DNA of 64,000 nt from Streptomyces rishiriensis (GCF_030815485.1 NZ_JAUSWV010000002.1:6572001-6636000), one strand, 5' to 3'; shown: positions 7,917-17,447, counted from the stretch's first letter. The notes: generated by a model not told the origin, from the sequence alone. Made by a program: numbers and translations.

Positions 7917-8972
7917 TCATGCTCCTGCTCGCCGGTGCGGCGGAGCCGTGCTCGCCCGCTCCACGAGCCGTGTCGACAACTCCGTCCGGGTCCCCTCCGG
8001 CTGCTCGCCGTCCATCATCCGCAGCAACAACCGCAACCCTGTTGCGGCCATCTCCGATAGGGGCTGGCGCACGGTGGTGAGAGCGGGGGTGGTCCACCGG
8101 GACTCCGGCAGATCGTCGAAGCCGACCACACTGACGTCGTGGGGGATCGTCAACCCCCGCTCAGCCAAGGCCAGACAGACGCCGAGGGCCATGCGGTCGG
8201 AGCAGACGAAAACGGCCGTCGGCCGCTCGGGCAGGTCGAGCAGTTCGTGCATGCGCCGGTGGGCCACCAGTTCGTCGAAGCCGCCGTTGTGCAGGTACTC
8301 CGGGCGGTACGCGAGCCCTGCCGACGCCAGGGCCGAGCGGTATCCGGCGACCCGGGCGCTGCTGCACATCTTGCGGGGCGGGCCGGCGATCACGGCGATG
8401 CGTTCGTGGCCGAGGGCAAGCAGGTGCTCGGTCGCCGTGACCCCGCCCTGCCAGTTCGCCGCACCCACCGACACCACTCCGGGCGGCGGCTCGACCACCG
8501 GGTCGATCAGCACGAAGGGGGTGTGGTGCTGCTCCAGCCAAGCGTACTGAGAGGCCGTCAACTCCGTGAGGTTGAAGAGAACTCCGGCCGATCCGCGCAC
8601 GGTCAGCTTGTCCAGCCAGCCGCGCTGCGGGCGGCCCACGCGGGAGCGGGACAGGGCGGCCGAGACGACCACGTCCAGGCCCGCGTCGTGTGCCGCCTCC
8701 TCCACGCCGTGCAGCACCGCGCCCGACCAGGAACTGTCCAGCGAGTGCACGACGAGGTCGATCAACCGGGGCGGCTTGGTCGCGTCGAAGCGCGGTCTGC
8801 GCACATAACCCAGTCGGTCCAGCGCCTCCGTCACCCGCCGTCTGGTTTCGGGGGCAACATCCTCCCTGCCGTTGACCACCTTGGAGGCGGTCGGCACCGA
8901 CACACCTGCCTCGCGGGCCACGACCGCCAGGGTCGGCCCGGCCGTCCCGCTCGCACTTGCCGTACGCACCAT
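7917..8972 (-). CDS. LacI family transcriptional regulator (first)
   Basis: A 351-residue repressor with the LacI layout. The N-terminal helix-turn-helix is TLAVVAREAGVSVPTASKVVNGRE, followed by the hinge TRRRVTEALDRLGYVRRP. A periplasmic-binding-like sugar domain follows (LIDLVVHSLDSSWSGAVLHGVEE, then FVLIDPVVEPPPGVVSVGAANWQGG, FVCSDRMALGVCLALAERG and VSVVGFDDLPES). The start ATG 8972 has GAGAGG upstream. A LacI-type operator lies 87 bases upstream at 9059-9071; an identical 13-base site lies in the promoter between the PL4 lyase and the acetylesterase. That suggests autoregulation plus control of the rhamnogalacturonan genes, which is inference. Confidence 0.93.
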   Translation of the reverse strand: MVRTASASGTAGPTLAVVAREAGVSVPTASKVVNGREDVAPETRRRVTEALDRLGYVRRPRFDATKPPRLIDLVVHSLDSSWSGAVLHGVEEAAHDAGLDVVVSAALSRSRVGRPQRGWLDKLTVRGSAGVLFNLTELTASQYAWLEQHHTPFVLIDPVVEPPPGVVSVGAANWQGGVTATEHLLALGHERIAVIAGPPRKMCSSARVAGYRSALASAGLAYRPEYLHNGGFDELVAHRRMHELLDLPERPTAVFVCSDRMALGVCLALAERGLTIPHDVSVVGFDDLPESRWTTPALTTVRQPLSEMAATGLRLLLRMMDGEQPEGTRTELSTRLVERASTAPPHRRAGA

Positions 8973-9058
8973 CGGGAACCACCTCTCCGGCCCGCCCGAA
9001 GGCCAGCGAAAGTTCGACCAGCGCCCTTTCGGAGCCGATACGGAAACAGACGGCTCAC

Positions 9059-9071
9059 AGAAAGCGCTTGC
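9059..9071. promoter_or_regulatory. LacI-family operator AGAAAGCGCTTGC
   Basis: Contains the perfect palindrome AAGCGCTT with the central CpG typical of LacI operators. It sits 87 bases upstream of the first LacI gene. The same 13 bases recur exactly at 21188-21200. Confidence 0.6.
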
Positions 9072-9485
9072 TATCCTAGGGGTGCCTCGGCGAGACGTGA
9101 AGACTCCGGAAAACGCGGGATCATGAACGCAGGAACTTTCGAAACTCTCCCCGTGCTGCAACCCGGTTGACAGCGGGCGCCCCGAGGCGAGGTCGGTGCC
9201 CCGAGGTGGGAGTCGCTGTCCCGAAGCATCGAGGGGCACCGGACCGGGCCGGGTGCGCGAGTCGGATCACGCAGCAGCGCCGGAGTCGGGACTCCGGAGA
9301 ATCCGGCTCTCCGAGCGGCATACAGGAAATCATTGCGCCGCTGCGAGGCGGAGAAGCGCGGTACCGCGTGGCGCGGAGGGTCTCAGGCCGCCGCATACCG
9401 GCACAGGTCGAAGGCGGCAGCCGGCAATGTTCCGAACTCCGTGTGGTGGGGCCTCCGGAGAGGCCCGCACCCCATGGACTGCACG

Positions 9486-9499
9486 GAGAAAACGTTTAC
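9486..9499. promoter_or_regulatory. LacI-like operator candidate GAGAAAACGTTTAC
   Basis: Contains the palindrome AAACGTTT. It lies just beyond the stop of the second LacI gene and 510 bases upstream of the first. Matches sites at 5178 and 29406 in 11-13 positions. Confidence 0.4.
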
Positions 9500-9538
9500 G
9501 GAGACCGATCGATGCGTAGTCTCCGCCGACACTGTGGC

Positions 9539-10633
9539 TCACCGACGCCGCTTCGGCGGCTGCACCGATTCCCTTACGACGACGTGGGTGCCCAGGACCA
9601 GGTGCTCGCCCTCTCCGCTTCTGCGTCGGCCGCCGCTTCCGGCTCCCTGCCGCCGATCGGCCACCGCGCGCAGGGCGACGCGGCCCATTTCCTCGTAAGG
9701 CACGTGCACCGTGGTCAGTCGGGGAGTCAGCTGGGACGCCAGGGGAATGTCGTCGTAGCCCGTGATCGACACATCGTCCGGCACCCGCAGACCTGCCCCG
9801 CGCAGTGCCTGCATGGCTCCAGCGGCGACGATGTCGGTGCCGGCGAGCACGGCGGTGAAGTCCGGTGTCTCGTGCAGAGCCGCTCGCGCCGCGGCGTATC
9901 CGTGCTCGTCGTCGTAGGGACCGTGCCGCACCAACCCCTGGTCGAACGGCACTCCGTATGCCTCGAAGGCCCGTCTGGCGTCCCTCAACCTGCCTTGTGC
10001 AGTGGTGAGTTCAGCGGGGCCGGGCAGCATCAGGACCCTCCGGTGACCGGCTGAGAGCAGGTGGCCGGCCATGGCGTAGGCCCCGGACTCGTTGTCGTAG
10101 TCGATCGTCGTGGCCGGGACGTCCCCTTCCAGCGGCGGCCTGCCGACCAGGACGAGATGCGAACCTGCCGCGTCCAGTGAACGCGCGAACCGGGCCATAC
10201 GCAGCTGGTACTCGTCGTGGTCATTGGTGCCGCCCAGCAGGATCACGGCGTCGACGCCCTGGTGGCGCATCAGGTTGACCAGTGCGAGTTCGCGTTCGGG
10301 GTCGTCTCCCGTGGTGCCGACGATCGACAGCCAGCCGCGCAGGGTGGCCGCACCCTCGACGCCCTTCGCCACGTGGGCGAACGCGGCCCCGGTGATGTCG
10401 TTGATCAGTATGGCCACCGTCGGAGTACCCCCACCGGCAAGGGAGCGGGCGTGCGCGTTGGTGACGTAGTCCAGGTCGCGGACGACCTTCATCACGCGGC
10501 GCCGCAGTTCCTCGGAGACCGGGTAGTTGCCCGACAACGCGCGGGAAACGCTTGCGACGGACACCCCCGCGCGTTCCGCCACATCCCGTATGGTCGCCCG
10601 GCCGGCCCCACCCGTCGTCCTGCGCTGACTCAC
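9539..10633 (-). CDS. LacI family transcriptional regulator (second)
   Basis: A 364-residue LacI repressor. The helix-turn-helix is ATIRDVAERAGVSVASVSRALSGNYPVSEELRRRV, with the hinge VVRDLDYVTNAHARSLAGG. The effector domain shows VAILINDITGAAFAHVAKGVE, VILLGGTNDHDEYQ, AVLAGTDIVAAGAMQAL and SITGYDDIPLASQLTPRLTTV, the last being the standard LacI C-terminal signature. The C-terminus is a basic, Gly/Arg-rich tail. It is about 60 percent different from the first LacI protein, so the two are not a recent duplication. Neighbouring dehydrogenase and glycosidase genes are likely targets. Confidence 0.93.
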   Translation of the reverse strand: MSQRRTTGGAGRATIRDVAERAGVSVASVSRALSGNYPVSEELRRRVMKVVRDLDYVTNAHARSLAGGGTPTVAILINDITGAAFAHVAKGVEGAATLRGWLSIVGTTGDDPERELALVNLMRHQGVDAVILLGGTNDHDEYQLRMARFARSLDAAGSHLVLVGRPPLEGDVPATTIDYDNESGAYAMAGHLLSAGHRRVLMLPGPAELTTAQGRLRDARRAFEAYGVPFDQGLVRHGPYDDEHGYAAARAALHETPDFTAVLAGTDIVAAGAMQALRGAGLRVPDDVSITGYDDIPLASQLTPRLTTVHVPYEEMGRVALRAVADRRQGAGSGGRRRSGEGEHLVLGTHVVVRESVQPPKRRR

Positions 10634-10841
10634 GTTGCGGCTCCTTCACTGTCGTGGGCGCCGACAGGGCGCCCTGGAGGCCGCGTGCGGACCTCGCCGT
10701 AGCCTGGTCAAGGCACGGCAGGGACCCGGCCCCCCGTCGGTGCGGGAACCGTATCCCGATGGTCTGCGACGTGGGCCGGCCTGTGGATAAGCCCGGTCGT
10801 CGCCGCGGCCCGGGACGCCGACAAGGGCACGGACCTACGCC

Positions 10842-11855
10842 TCACGCCACCCGGTCCAAGTCTGCCTGGCGCACTTCATGGCCGAGGGGCAGCCCCTCGG
10901 CCAGGCGTTCCACCTCTTCGACGACGATGCGGCCGAGTCTTTCCAGCTCGTTTCCGAGGGAGCCGGCGATGTGCGGGGTGAGGAACACGTTCGGCAACCG
11001 GTAAAGAGGAGAGCTTGCGGGCAGTGGTTCGGGTTCGGTGACGTCCAGGACGGCATGCAGTCGGCCGGAGACCAGTTCGTCGGTGAGGGCGGAGTGGTCG
11101 ACAAGGGCGCCCCGAGAGGTGTTGATCAGCACGCCGCCGTCGCGGATCAGGGCGAGGCGGGCGCGGTCGAGCATGTGGCGGGTCCCGGGGATGTCGGGCG
11201 CATGCAGGCTGACGATGTCGCTGTGGCGCAGCAGGTCTTCAAGGGAGAACAGCCGCGCTCCGAGTTCGGCGGCCTCTGCCGCGTCCACGTACGGGTCGTG
11301 CAGGAGCACCTCGAAGTCGTACGGGCGCAGAAGTGCGAGGAGGCGGCGCCCTACCCGCGAGGCGCCGATGACACCGATCCGGCGGCCGAGGTTTCCGGTG
11401 GTCGCGGTTTCGGCGGGCGTCGGCTGGGCGTGGGTGCGGCGGAAACGCTCCCGGTGGACGAAGGCGTTCTTTCCGGCGAGGAGGATCATCGCGAGTGTGT
11501 ACTCGGCGACCGGGACGGCGTTGCCGATCACCGCGCTGGAGACGGTCACCCCCCGGCCCCACAATGCCTCTCCGACCAGGGAACGCACCGAGCCCGCAGC
11601 GTGCAGGACCGTACGGAGCCGGGGCGTGGCACGGAGGATGTCCGCATCGAGGTGGGGACAACCCCAGCCGGTGATCAGGATCTCGGCGGCGGCCAAGGGC
11701 GACGCCGCAGCGGGATCGGCGAAATCCCTTACGACAAACGCTGGATCGATCTCGGCCACCTGCCGTAGCCGGGCCACGAGCGGCGGGGGAAACAACAGGG
11801 GAAGGTGCACCGGATCCATGGCGAACACGGCCCTGGGGAGCTGAGCGCTGGGCAT
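10842..11855 (-). CDS. D-2-hydroxyacid dehydrogenase family protein
   Basis: A 337-residue NAD-dependent dehydrogenase. The cofactor motif is GVIGASRVGRRL (about residue 160). The catalytic region contains INTSRGALVDHSALTDELVSGRLHAVLDVTEPEPLP and VFLTPHIAGS, which carry the conserved Arg, Glu and His. It probably reduces or oxidises a sugar-acid-derived 2-keto or 2-hydroxy acid in the cytosol. AGGAG lies 6 bases before the ATG at 11855. Two LacI-like palindromes lie 20-45 bases upstream, so it is probably repressed by one of the two LacI proteins encoded downstream. It is on the same strand as both and separated from the second by 208 bases. Confidence 0.9.
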   Translation of the reverse strand: MPSAQLPRAVFAMDPVHLPLLFPPPLVARLRQVAEIDPAFVVRDFADPAAASPLAAAEILITGWGCPHLDADILRATPRLRTVLHAAGSVRSLVGEALWGRGVTVSSAVIGNAVPVAEYTLAMILLAGKNAFVHRERFRRTHAQPTPAETATTGNLGRRIGVIGASRVGRRLLALLRPYDFEVLLHDPYVDAAEAAELGARLFSLEDLLRHSDIVSLHAPDIPGTRHMLDRARLALIRDGGVLINTSRGALVDHSALTDELVSGRLHAVLDVTEPEPLPASSPLYRLPNVFLTPHIAGSLGNELERLGRIVVEEVERLAEGLPLGHEVRQADLDRVA

Positions 11856-12328
11856 GACTCTCCTGAGGTGCGGGGAAACGTTTTCTGAGAACGCTTTCTA
11901 CCGTAGATCTGGCGCAGAGGCGGGGTCAATCAATGAGGTGGGGGATCGCCGGGGTGGAAACTGTTCGGGGCGGTTTCCATGTAAAGGGCTGCCTGTCATG
12001 GGCAGTTGGACGGCCGGGGTAACTCGGCTCCGTCGGATGCGAGGGCTGTTCCAGGACGCGCCTGGGCGGTCGCCTCGATGCACGCAGGTGATGTCCGCAG
12101 GCGGTGTAGCGACCCGCGGAAGACGAGGAAGTATCTGGGACGACGGGTCAGAGAAATTTCGTCACCCTTCACCGACGCAACCGCCGCCTACCGCAACGAC
12201 CAGCTCGGATTGCCGCACCCTCCCGTACGCCGAACAGCCCTGCCACAGGCTTGTGCACCGGAATACCGCGCACAGGTGTGGTGATCTGGTCGTACCAAGC
12301 GTGAGCGCGGTGAAGGGCTGGTGAGCAG
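11856..12328. other. Divergent promoter region of dehydrogenase and esterase
   Basis: No gene recognised in 473 bases. The end next to the dehydrogenase contains the two operators at 11874-11901. The rest shows nothing clear. Confidence 0.5.
11874..11901. promoter_or_regulatory. Two adjacent LacI-like operators upstream of the dehydrogenase
   Basis: GGAAACGTTTTC (11874-11885) and GAGAACGCTTTCTA (11888-11901) are spaced about one and a half helical turns centre to centre. They start 19 bases from the dehydrogenase start codon. Position and symmetry fit a repressor site overlapping the promoter or leader. Confidence 0.5.
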
Positions 12329-14011
12329 ATGGCAGGAGGCCCGACGGACCCACGGGCCGGGGTCCAGGCGGACCCCGAGCACGATCCCGTGGTCACGCCC
12401 CCCTGCGGGGCCGTACGCGGCAGGTACGAGAACGGCATCGCCGTCTTCCGCGGGATCCCCTACGCGGCACCTCCCTTCGGGGTCCGAAGGTTCCGGCCTC
12501 CTGTCCCACCCGCGCCCTGGGACGGGGTGCGCGACGCGGGAGCCTTCGGCGCAACGTCGCCGAAACCGCCGTACTCCGAGGCCTTCGCCCCGTACCTGTC
12601 CGACCCCGTGGTGGCGGGCGACGACTGCCTCAACCTCAATGTCTGGACGCCCGAGCCCGGCCCCGCCGCCCGGCTGCCTGTCCTGGTCTGGCTGCATGGC
12701 GGCACCCTGACCAGGGGATCGTCGGCAATGCCGGTGTGCGACGGACGGAACTTCGCCCGCGATGGAATCGTTTTCGTCTCGATCAACTACCGGCTGGGCG
12801 TGGAGGGCTACGGATTCTTCCCGGACGCCCCCGCCAATCCCGGCCTGCGGGATCAGCTTGCCGCGCTGGAATGGGTGCACCGCGCGATCAGGGCCTTCGG
12901 CGGCGACCCCGACAGGGTCACCCTGGCGGGACAGTCCGCCGGAGCCATCAGCGTCGGCGCCCTGATCGCCGCTCCGCGGGCACAGGGCCTGTTCCGCCAG
13001 GCCATCCTCCAGAGTGGAGCGCCGGAGGCCTTCGAACGGCACAGGGTCCGGCGCATGGTCCGCCGTATGGCGACCCGGCTGAAGGTGCCCGCCACCGCCG
13101 AGGCCTTCGCCGCCGTCGACCGGGATCTGCTGCTGCGTACCCAGGCGGAGGCCGGCAGGCTCAGCAGCCCCGTCCTCGGCGGGCCCGCGTTCGGCATCGT
13201 CGTCGACGGCGACCTCGTCCCGCGCGACCCTCTCCTGGCACTCGTCGAAGGGGACGCGGCCGTCGGAACCGACCTCCTCCTGGGCTGGACCCGGGACGAG
13301 CACCGGCTGTGGCTGGTCCCGGGGGGACTGATGGAGCGCGTCGACCGGCTGGGTCCCGTCGCCCTCGCCGCCGCGATGGCGCGTTGCCGCTGCGGCCGCG
13401 AGGTGCCGCGTGGCTACCGTGCCCTGCACCCCGAAGCCCGAACCGCCGAGATCGTCGGCCAGATGGTCACCGACAACCTGTTGCGCAACCCCCTGCAACA
13501 GATGGCCGAAGCCCGTTCCGGCCCGTCCTACGTCTACGAGTTCGCCTGGCCCTCGTTCAGGCCCGGGCTCGGCGCCTGCCACGGCCTCGAGCTCGGCTTC
13601 GTCTTCGACACCGGCGGGACGGCCGAGTCCGCGAAACTGGCAGGGGACGGCGCGCCGCAGGAACTCGCCGACGCCATGCACGGAGCGTGGACGCGCTTCG
13701 TCGCCACGGGCGCGCCCGGCTGGGAGGCATGGGGGCCGACGCACCCTGTGCGGATCTTCGGTGAGGTGGACAGCGGGCGGTATGAGGGCGACGGTATCGC
13801 GCATGAGGTCGACGGTATGTCGCATACCGCGTACGGACCGCGGGACCGTGAGCGGGCCTTGTGGGCAGTGGAGGCAGCCGCCGTTCCCTCAGGAGATCCC
13901 GTCGATGAGACGACGACGCCCGACCCCCTGCTCGGCAAGACCCCGCGCGGCACGGAGCTCAAGTCCGCGATGCGCCGACTGCGCCGGGCCGGCGGAGCGA
14001 GAGGACGCTGA
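12329..14011 (+). CDS. Type B carboxylesterase/lipase
   Basis: A 560-residue alpha/beta hydrolase of the carboxylesterase type B family. Landmarks in order: GIAVFRGIPYAAPPFG, DDCLNLNVWTP, PVLVWLHGGTLTRGS (oxyanion hole), INYRLGVEGYGFFPD, LRDQLAALEWVHRAIRAFGGDPDRVTLAGQSAGA (nucleophile Ser in GQSAG) and ACHGLELGFVF (catalytic His region). No signal peptide is visible, so it is probably cytosolic. It would hydrolyse carboxylic esters; in this context deacylation of imported pectin or hemicellulose fragments is possible. Family length is normal. Start ATG 12329. Confidence 0.92.
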   Translation: MAGGPTDPRAGVQADPEHDPVVTPPCGAVRGRYENGIAVFRGIPYAAPPFGVRRFRPPVPPAPWDGVRDAGAFGATSPKPPYSEAFAPYLSDPVVAGDDCLNLNVWTPEPGPAARLPVLVWLHGGTLTRGSSAMPVCDGRNFARDGIVFVSINYRLGVEGYGFFPDAPANPGLRDQLAALEWVHRAIRAFGGDPDRVTLAGQSAGAISVGALIAAPRAQGLFRQAILQSGAPEAFERHRVRRMVRRMATRLKVPATAEAFAAVDRDLLLRTQAEAGRLSSPVLGGPAFGIVVDGDLVPRDPLLALVEGDAAVGTDLLLGWTRDEHRLWLVPGGLMERVDRLGPVALAAAMARCRCGREVPRGYRALHPEARTAEIVGQMVTDNLLRNPLQQMAEARSGPSYVYEFAWPSFRPGLGACHGLELGFVFDTGGTAESAKLAGDGAPQELADAMHGAWTRFVATGAPGWEAWGPTHPVRIFGEVDSGRYEGDGIAHEVDGMSHTAYGPRDRERALWAVEAAAVPSGDPVDETTTPDPLLGKTPRGTELKSAMRRLRRAGGARGR

Positions 14012-14110
14012 CCATCGGGCCTGCGGGCGCTGGAGTCGCGTCTCCCCCGGCGCTGAGCGGCTGTTGGACGGCAACAGTGGGGCGGGAGCGGTGGGCGGAG
14101 CGCCAGAGGC

Positions 14111-15052
14111 CTATGCGGAGGTCAGTGTCCGAGCGATCGAGGCGACCGCCTCGGGGCCGACCCGGCAGCAGCCGCCGATCAGACGGGCTCCCGACTCCCG
14201 CCATCCCAGGACCTGTTCGGCAGTGAAGGTGGATCGGCCGTTCCAGGCGCGAGCCTCCGCGTTCCATACCTCGCCGCTGTTGGGGTAGACCACGACCGGC
14301 TTGCCCGTCACCCGAGCCGCAGTCGTCACCGCGGCCTCGACGTCTTCCGGGGCGCAGCAGTTCACCCCGACCGCGATCACCTCGTCCGCATCGGCGGCCA
14401 GCGCGAACGCCTCCTCCAACGGCTGTCCGGCGCGCGTACGTTCTCCGGCGATCGAGTACGACAGCCAGGCCGGCACGCCGAGCCCGCGCACGGCGCGCAG
14501 GAGTGCCTCGGCCTCATCGGCGTCGGGAACCGTTTCCAGTGCCAGGACATCGGGCGCCGCGGCGGCCAGAATCTCCACCCGGGGACGGTGGAAACGTTCC
14601 AGTTCCTCGACGCTCAGCCCGTAACGGCCCCGGTACTCGGAGCCGTCCGCGAGCATCGCCCCGTAGGGCCCCACCGATGCGGCCACCCACAACGGGTGCG
14701 TGAGACCTTTGTGCCGGGCCTGCCGGGCGGCCTCCTGGGCCAGTTCCACACTCAGCGCCAGCAGTCGGGCGGCCTCGTCGGCGCCGATGCCGCGCTTGGC
14801 GAACCCCTCGAACGTGGCCTGATAACTGGAAGTGATCGCCACGTTGGCGCCCGCCCCGAAGTAGGCGAGATGCGCCTCGGTGATCGCCTCGGGCTGCTCG
14901 GCGAGCAGCCGCGCCGACCACAGTTCGTCGCTCAGGTCGTGCCCGGCGGACTCCAGATGGTTGGACATGCCGCCGTCAAGGACGACGGCTCCGGCGGCGA
15001 GAGCCGTGGTGAGGGAGGTCTCGGCGAGGGGAGCGGGGACGTCGCTGGTCAT
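14111..15052 (-). CDS. mmuM: Homocysteine S-methyltransferase
   Basis: A 313-residue enzyme transferring a methyl group from S-methylmethionine (or S-adenosylmethionine) to homocysteine, giving methionine. It begins VVLDGGMSNHLESAGHDLSDELWSARLL, typical of the family. It then has ITSSYQATFEGFAKRG, and two zinc-binding cysteine clusters: GVNCCAPEDV (about residue 235) and IGGCCRVGPEAV near the C-terminus. The length equals that of MmuM. It faces the esterase gene (99-base convergent gap) and sits inside a polysaccharide region to which it has no obvious functional link; S-methylmethionine is a plant metabolite, so plant-litter use could connect them (inference). Confidence 0.94.
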   Translation of the reverse strand: MTSDVPAPLAETSLTTALAAGAVVLDGGMSNHLESAGHDLSDELWSARLLAEQPEAITEAHLAYFGAGANVAITSSYQATFEGFAKRGIGADEAARLLALSVELAQEAARQARHKGLTHPLWVAASVGPYGAMLADGSEYRGRYGLSVEELERFHRPRVEILAAAAPDVLALETVPDADEAEALLRAVRGLGVPAWLSYSIAGERTRAGQPLEEAFALAADADEVIAVGVNCCAPEDVEAAVTTAARVTGKPVVVYPNSGEVWNAEARAWNGRSTFTAEQVLGWRESGARLIGGCCRVGPEAVASIARTLTSA

Positions 15053-15218
15053 GGCACGACGCTAGTCGAAGAGGCGGCAGACAGCCGGAACTGTCCGTTG
15101 CCTGAACAAGAGCGCCACGATGTGGGATGCGAGACGGGGCGGCGGCCAGGCGCTCGCTTCACCTGGCCGGTGAGGGAGAAGCCGGTCGGCCCTTCCGCGC
15201 TCGGTGGCACCCGACGGC

Positions 15219-17447
15219 TCATCGCCCGTGCGCCGAGTGCCGTCCACCACCGCGGCGCCCGCCGCCCCGCTCGCGCTTGCGCTTGGTCGCAGGAACCAGC
15301 AGCCCGCCGAGCAACCCGGCCGCCAGCACGTACGGCCACCACCCGAAGGCGCCGCTTCCGGCCGCGCTCGCGCTGCGCGTCCGGGCGGTCACGGAGCCCG
15401 CCGACACTTGTCCCTGTGCGCTCACCGACTGGCTCACGGCTGCCGCCGTGAGGACGACGTCGTTTCCGTCCCCGCCCTTATAGGTGATCCGGTAAACGGT
15501 GTCAGCGAGTTTCACCTCGGCTCCCTCGCGCAGCTGGTCGAAGGTGCCGGTAGTGGGAGTGTTCCCGGTGTGGTTCAGGACGGTGATCTTCCGGGCGGAG
15601 GTGTCGCCAGCCGCGGGGGAGCCCGCGCTGGAAGCGGTATCGGTATCTGCGTGGATACCGGTTTCGGGCGAGGCGGGGGACGGGCCCCGCGTGGCAGCAG
15701 CCCCGGGCGTCGCGGGGGTGGTTCCTGCCGCGGACAGGTCGAGCCCTCCTCCCAGGGTGACCTTGCCGCCCACCTTGAGGGGAGTGTCGGCCAGGACGAG
15801 TTGCCCCTCGTCGCTCTGCGTGTAGGCGCCGGTCACGGTCAGCCCGCCGCTGACGGCACCCTCGTTCGTCACGGCGCCGTTCACCGTGCCCTTGCCGCTG
15901 AGCGTGCTCGTCACCCGCAGTGCCGAACCGCCGGTGTCCAGCCGCGCCCCCGCCGACGTCAAACGGACCGCCCTGCTGTTGGAGAGCGTCGCCCCGTCCC
16001 TCAGCGCCAGCGTTCCCTGCTTGACCGTCGTCGTCCCGGTGTACGTCACCGCGGTGCCCGTAAGGGTCGTCGTGGCCGCTCCGGACTGGACGAGCGAGCC
16101 GCTGCCGCCCAGCCGGGAAAGAGAGACGCAGGCCTTCGTGTTGTGCACGACGAGAGTGCCGTCGTTCACGATCCGGCGCCGGTCGGTACCCATGAGCAGG
16201 GAGCCGTCTCCCTGTGCCGACCCCAGTCGCAGGACCGCCCCCTCCTGCACGGTCGTCGAACCGTCGTAGTACTGGGCGGCGGCGAAGGTGACGTCGTTGC
16301 CCTTGGTCCCGGCGATCACGATGTCACCGGCGCCGGGCGCGGCCAGGGTGTCGTGGTACCTGCCGCCGCCGATCGGCGCCCCGAGGGTGACCGGCCCGTT
16401 GTAGTCGAACGTCAGCAGTGACCGCCGTCCGCCGGCTTCGTGCACATTGATGTAAACGGTGTCCTTCGTTCCCGGCATGAAGATCTTGTGCGTGGTGCCG
16501 TCGCCCCATTGCACGTCGGCACCCTCGATGTTGGTGCCGCGCTTGTTCAACTGATGCGCTACGGCATGCCAGTTGATGGCGGGGTCGCTGAGCGAGGGAT
16601 GGGTGTCTCCGCCCTGGTCGCTGTAGCTGTACTGCCCCGTGAGGACGACCTTGCTGCCCGGTCGCGAGTGGACGTTGACGTCACTGCCGTACTCGCGCTG
16701 GAAGAAGTCCTGCCGCAGGATGATCGTCTGGTGCAGCGGGGTGTCGATGATCCAGGAGCCCTGGTTGAGGATCGCCCGGGCGTTGGGCAGCGACACCGGG
16801 TACTCGGGGCGGCCGGCCGCCATCCCGGTGCCGTTGTCGATGACCCCGGAAAAGGGGTGGGTGCCCGCCAGGTCGAGGGTGCCCCACATGCCGCGGGGCT
16901 GGGTGACGAGGCCGGATCCGCTGATCGTGCCGATGTTGAAAGTGCGGGTCAGCGAGAGCCGGAGAGTGCCGTCGACGCGCACGTTGAGCTGATTGAGCCG
17001 GTAACCGGGAGTGCCGTAGGGGAAGTGTCCGATCAGCCCTGTGCCCCCGCCGGTGCCGTACTGGAGGGTCGTCCCACGCTCCACCGTGATCGCGGGCGGG
17101 TCCGGGTTCACGACCGTGGTGTACGGGTGGTTCCCGCCCTGGGTGCGCACCACCTGCCGCCGGCGGGCGTCGGGCAACGTGAAATCGCTGTCCCTGCTCA
17201 GGACCAGCGTTCCGCCGCCGCGCACGGTAAGTGTTCCCTGGCCGCGGAAAACGCCGTCGTAGGTGGTCGTCCCGGAGGGCACGGTGATCACGGCGTCGCC
17301 GACGAGCGTCACGTCCCGGTTCGCGAGGACGTCCCGAGTGATGTCCTGCGCGTCGGCGGCCACGGCCGGGGGAGCGGTGGCCATGAGGGCGGCGACGGAC
17401 GCGAGGGCGCCGACGACCGCTGCTGAGGTGTGGAGAGGGCTGCGCAC
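15219..17447 (-). CDS. Large surface-anchored repeat protein, autotransporter-like beta-helix
   Basis: About 742 residues from the GTG at 17447. A signal peptide (SAAVVGALASVAALMATAPPAVAADA) is followed by GTTTYDGVFRGQGTLTVRGGGTLVLSRDSDF and many repeats of the kind found in bacterial beta-helix passenger domains (GSTTVQEGAVLRLG, TTTVKQGTLALRDGATLSNS, STLSGKGTVNGAV, YKGGDGNDVVLT). The C-terminus has a Ser/Ala-rich linker, one membrane helix (FGWWPYVLAAGLLGGLLVPA) and a basic Lys/Arg tail. This is the normal layout of a membrane-anchored actinomycete surface protein. No catalytic motif is clear. The start is uncertain (no good Shine-Dalgarno); an in-frame ATG lies at 17570. A LacI-like palindrome is 108 bases upstream. 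Confidence 0.82.
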   Translation of the reverse strand: MRSPLHTSAAVVGALASVAALMATAPPAVAADAQDITRDVLANRDVTLVGDAVITVPSGTTTYDGVFRGQGTLTVRGGGTLVLSRDSDFTLPDARRRQVVRTQGGNHPYTTVVNPDPPAITVERGTTLQYGTGGGTGLIGHFPYGTPGYRLNQLNVRVDGTLRLSLTRTFNIGTISGSGLVTQPRGMWGTLDLAGTHPFSGVIDNGTGMAAGRPEYPVSLPNARAILNQGSWIIDTPLHQTIILRQDFFQREYGSDVNVHSRPGSKVVLTGQYSYSDQGGDTHPSLSDPAINWHAVAHQLNKRGTNIEGADVQWGDGTTHKIFMPGTKDTVYINVHEAGGRRSLLTFDYNGPVTLGAPIGGGRYHDTLAAPGAGDIVIAGTKGNDVTFAAAQYYDGSTTVQEGAVLRLGSAQGDGSLLMGTDRRRIVNDGTLVVHNTKACVSLSRLGGSGSLVQSGAATTTLTGTAVTYTGTTTVKQGTLALRDGATLSNSRAVRLTSAGARLDTGGSALRVTSTLSGKGTVNGAVTNEGAVSGGLTVTGAYTQSDEGQLVLADTPLKVGGKVTLGGGLDLSAAGTTPATPGAAATRGPSPASPETGIHADTDTASSAGSPAAGDTSARKITVLNHTGNTPTTGTFDQLREGAEVKLADTVYRITYKGGDGNDVVLTAAAVSQSVSAQGQVSAGSVTARTRSASAAGSGAFGWWPYVLAAGLLGGLLVPATKRKRERGGGRRGGGRHSAHGR

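Larger units (their letters stand above)
8973..9538. other. Intergenic DNA between two LacI genes
   Basis: No convincing gene in 566 bases. It holds two LacI-type palindromes (9059-9071 and 9486-9499) and an AACTTTCGAAACT element near 9131-9145. The stretch is unusually long for a LacI leader, so it may once have held a gene. Confidence 0.5.

Noticed and set aside
10545..10562. GGGAAACGCTTGCG, LacI-operator-like
   Set aside because: It is inside the codons for the helix-turn-helix of the second LacI gene, so the similarity is probably coincidental.
10656..10674. Hairpin GGGCGCC/GGCGCCC upstream of the second LacI gene
   Set aside because: Short arms of pure G and C occur by chance often at this composition; no further support.
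12188..13825. Very long minus-strand ORF opposite the carboxylesterase
   Set aside because: Antisense frame of a high-GC gene; composition is Gly/Arg/Gln-rich and has no domain, whereas the plus strand has complete esterase motifs. The same applies to the long antisense ORFs at 32045-34285, 35088-36566, 44168-48178 and 51251-52918.
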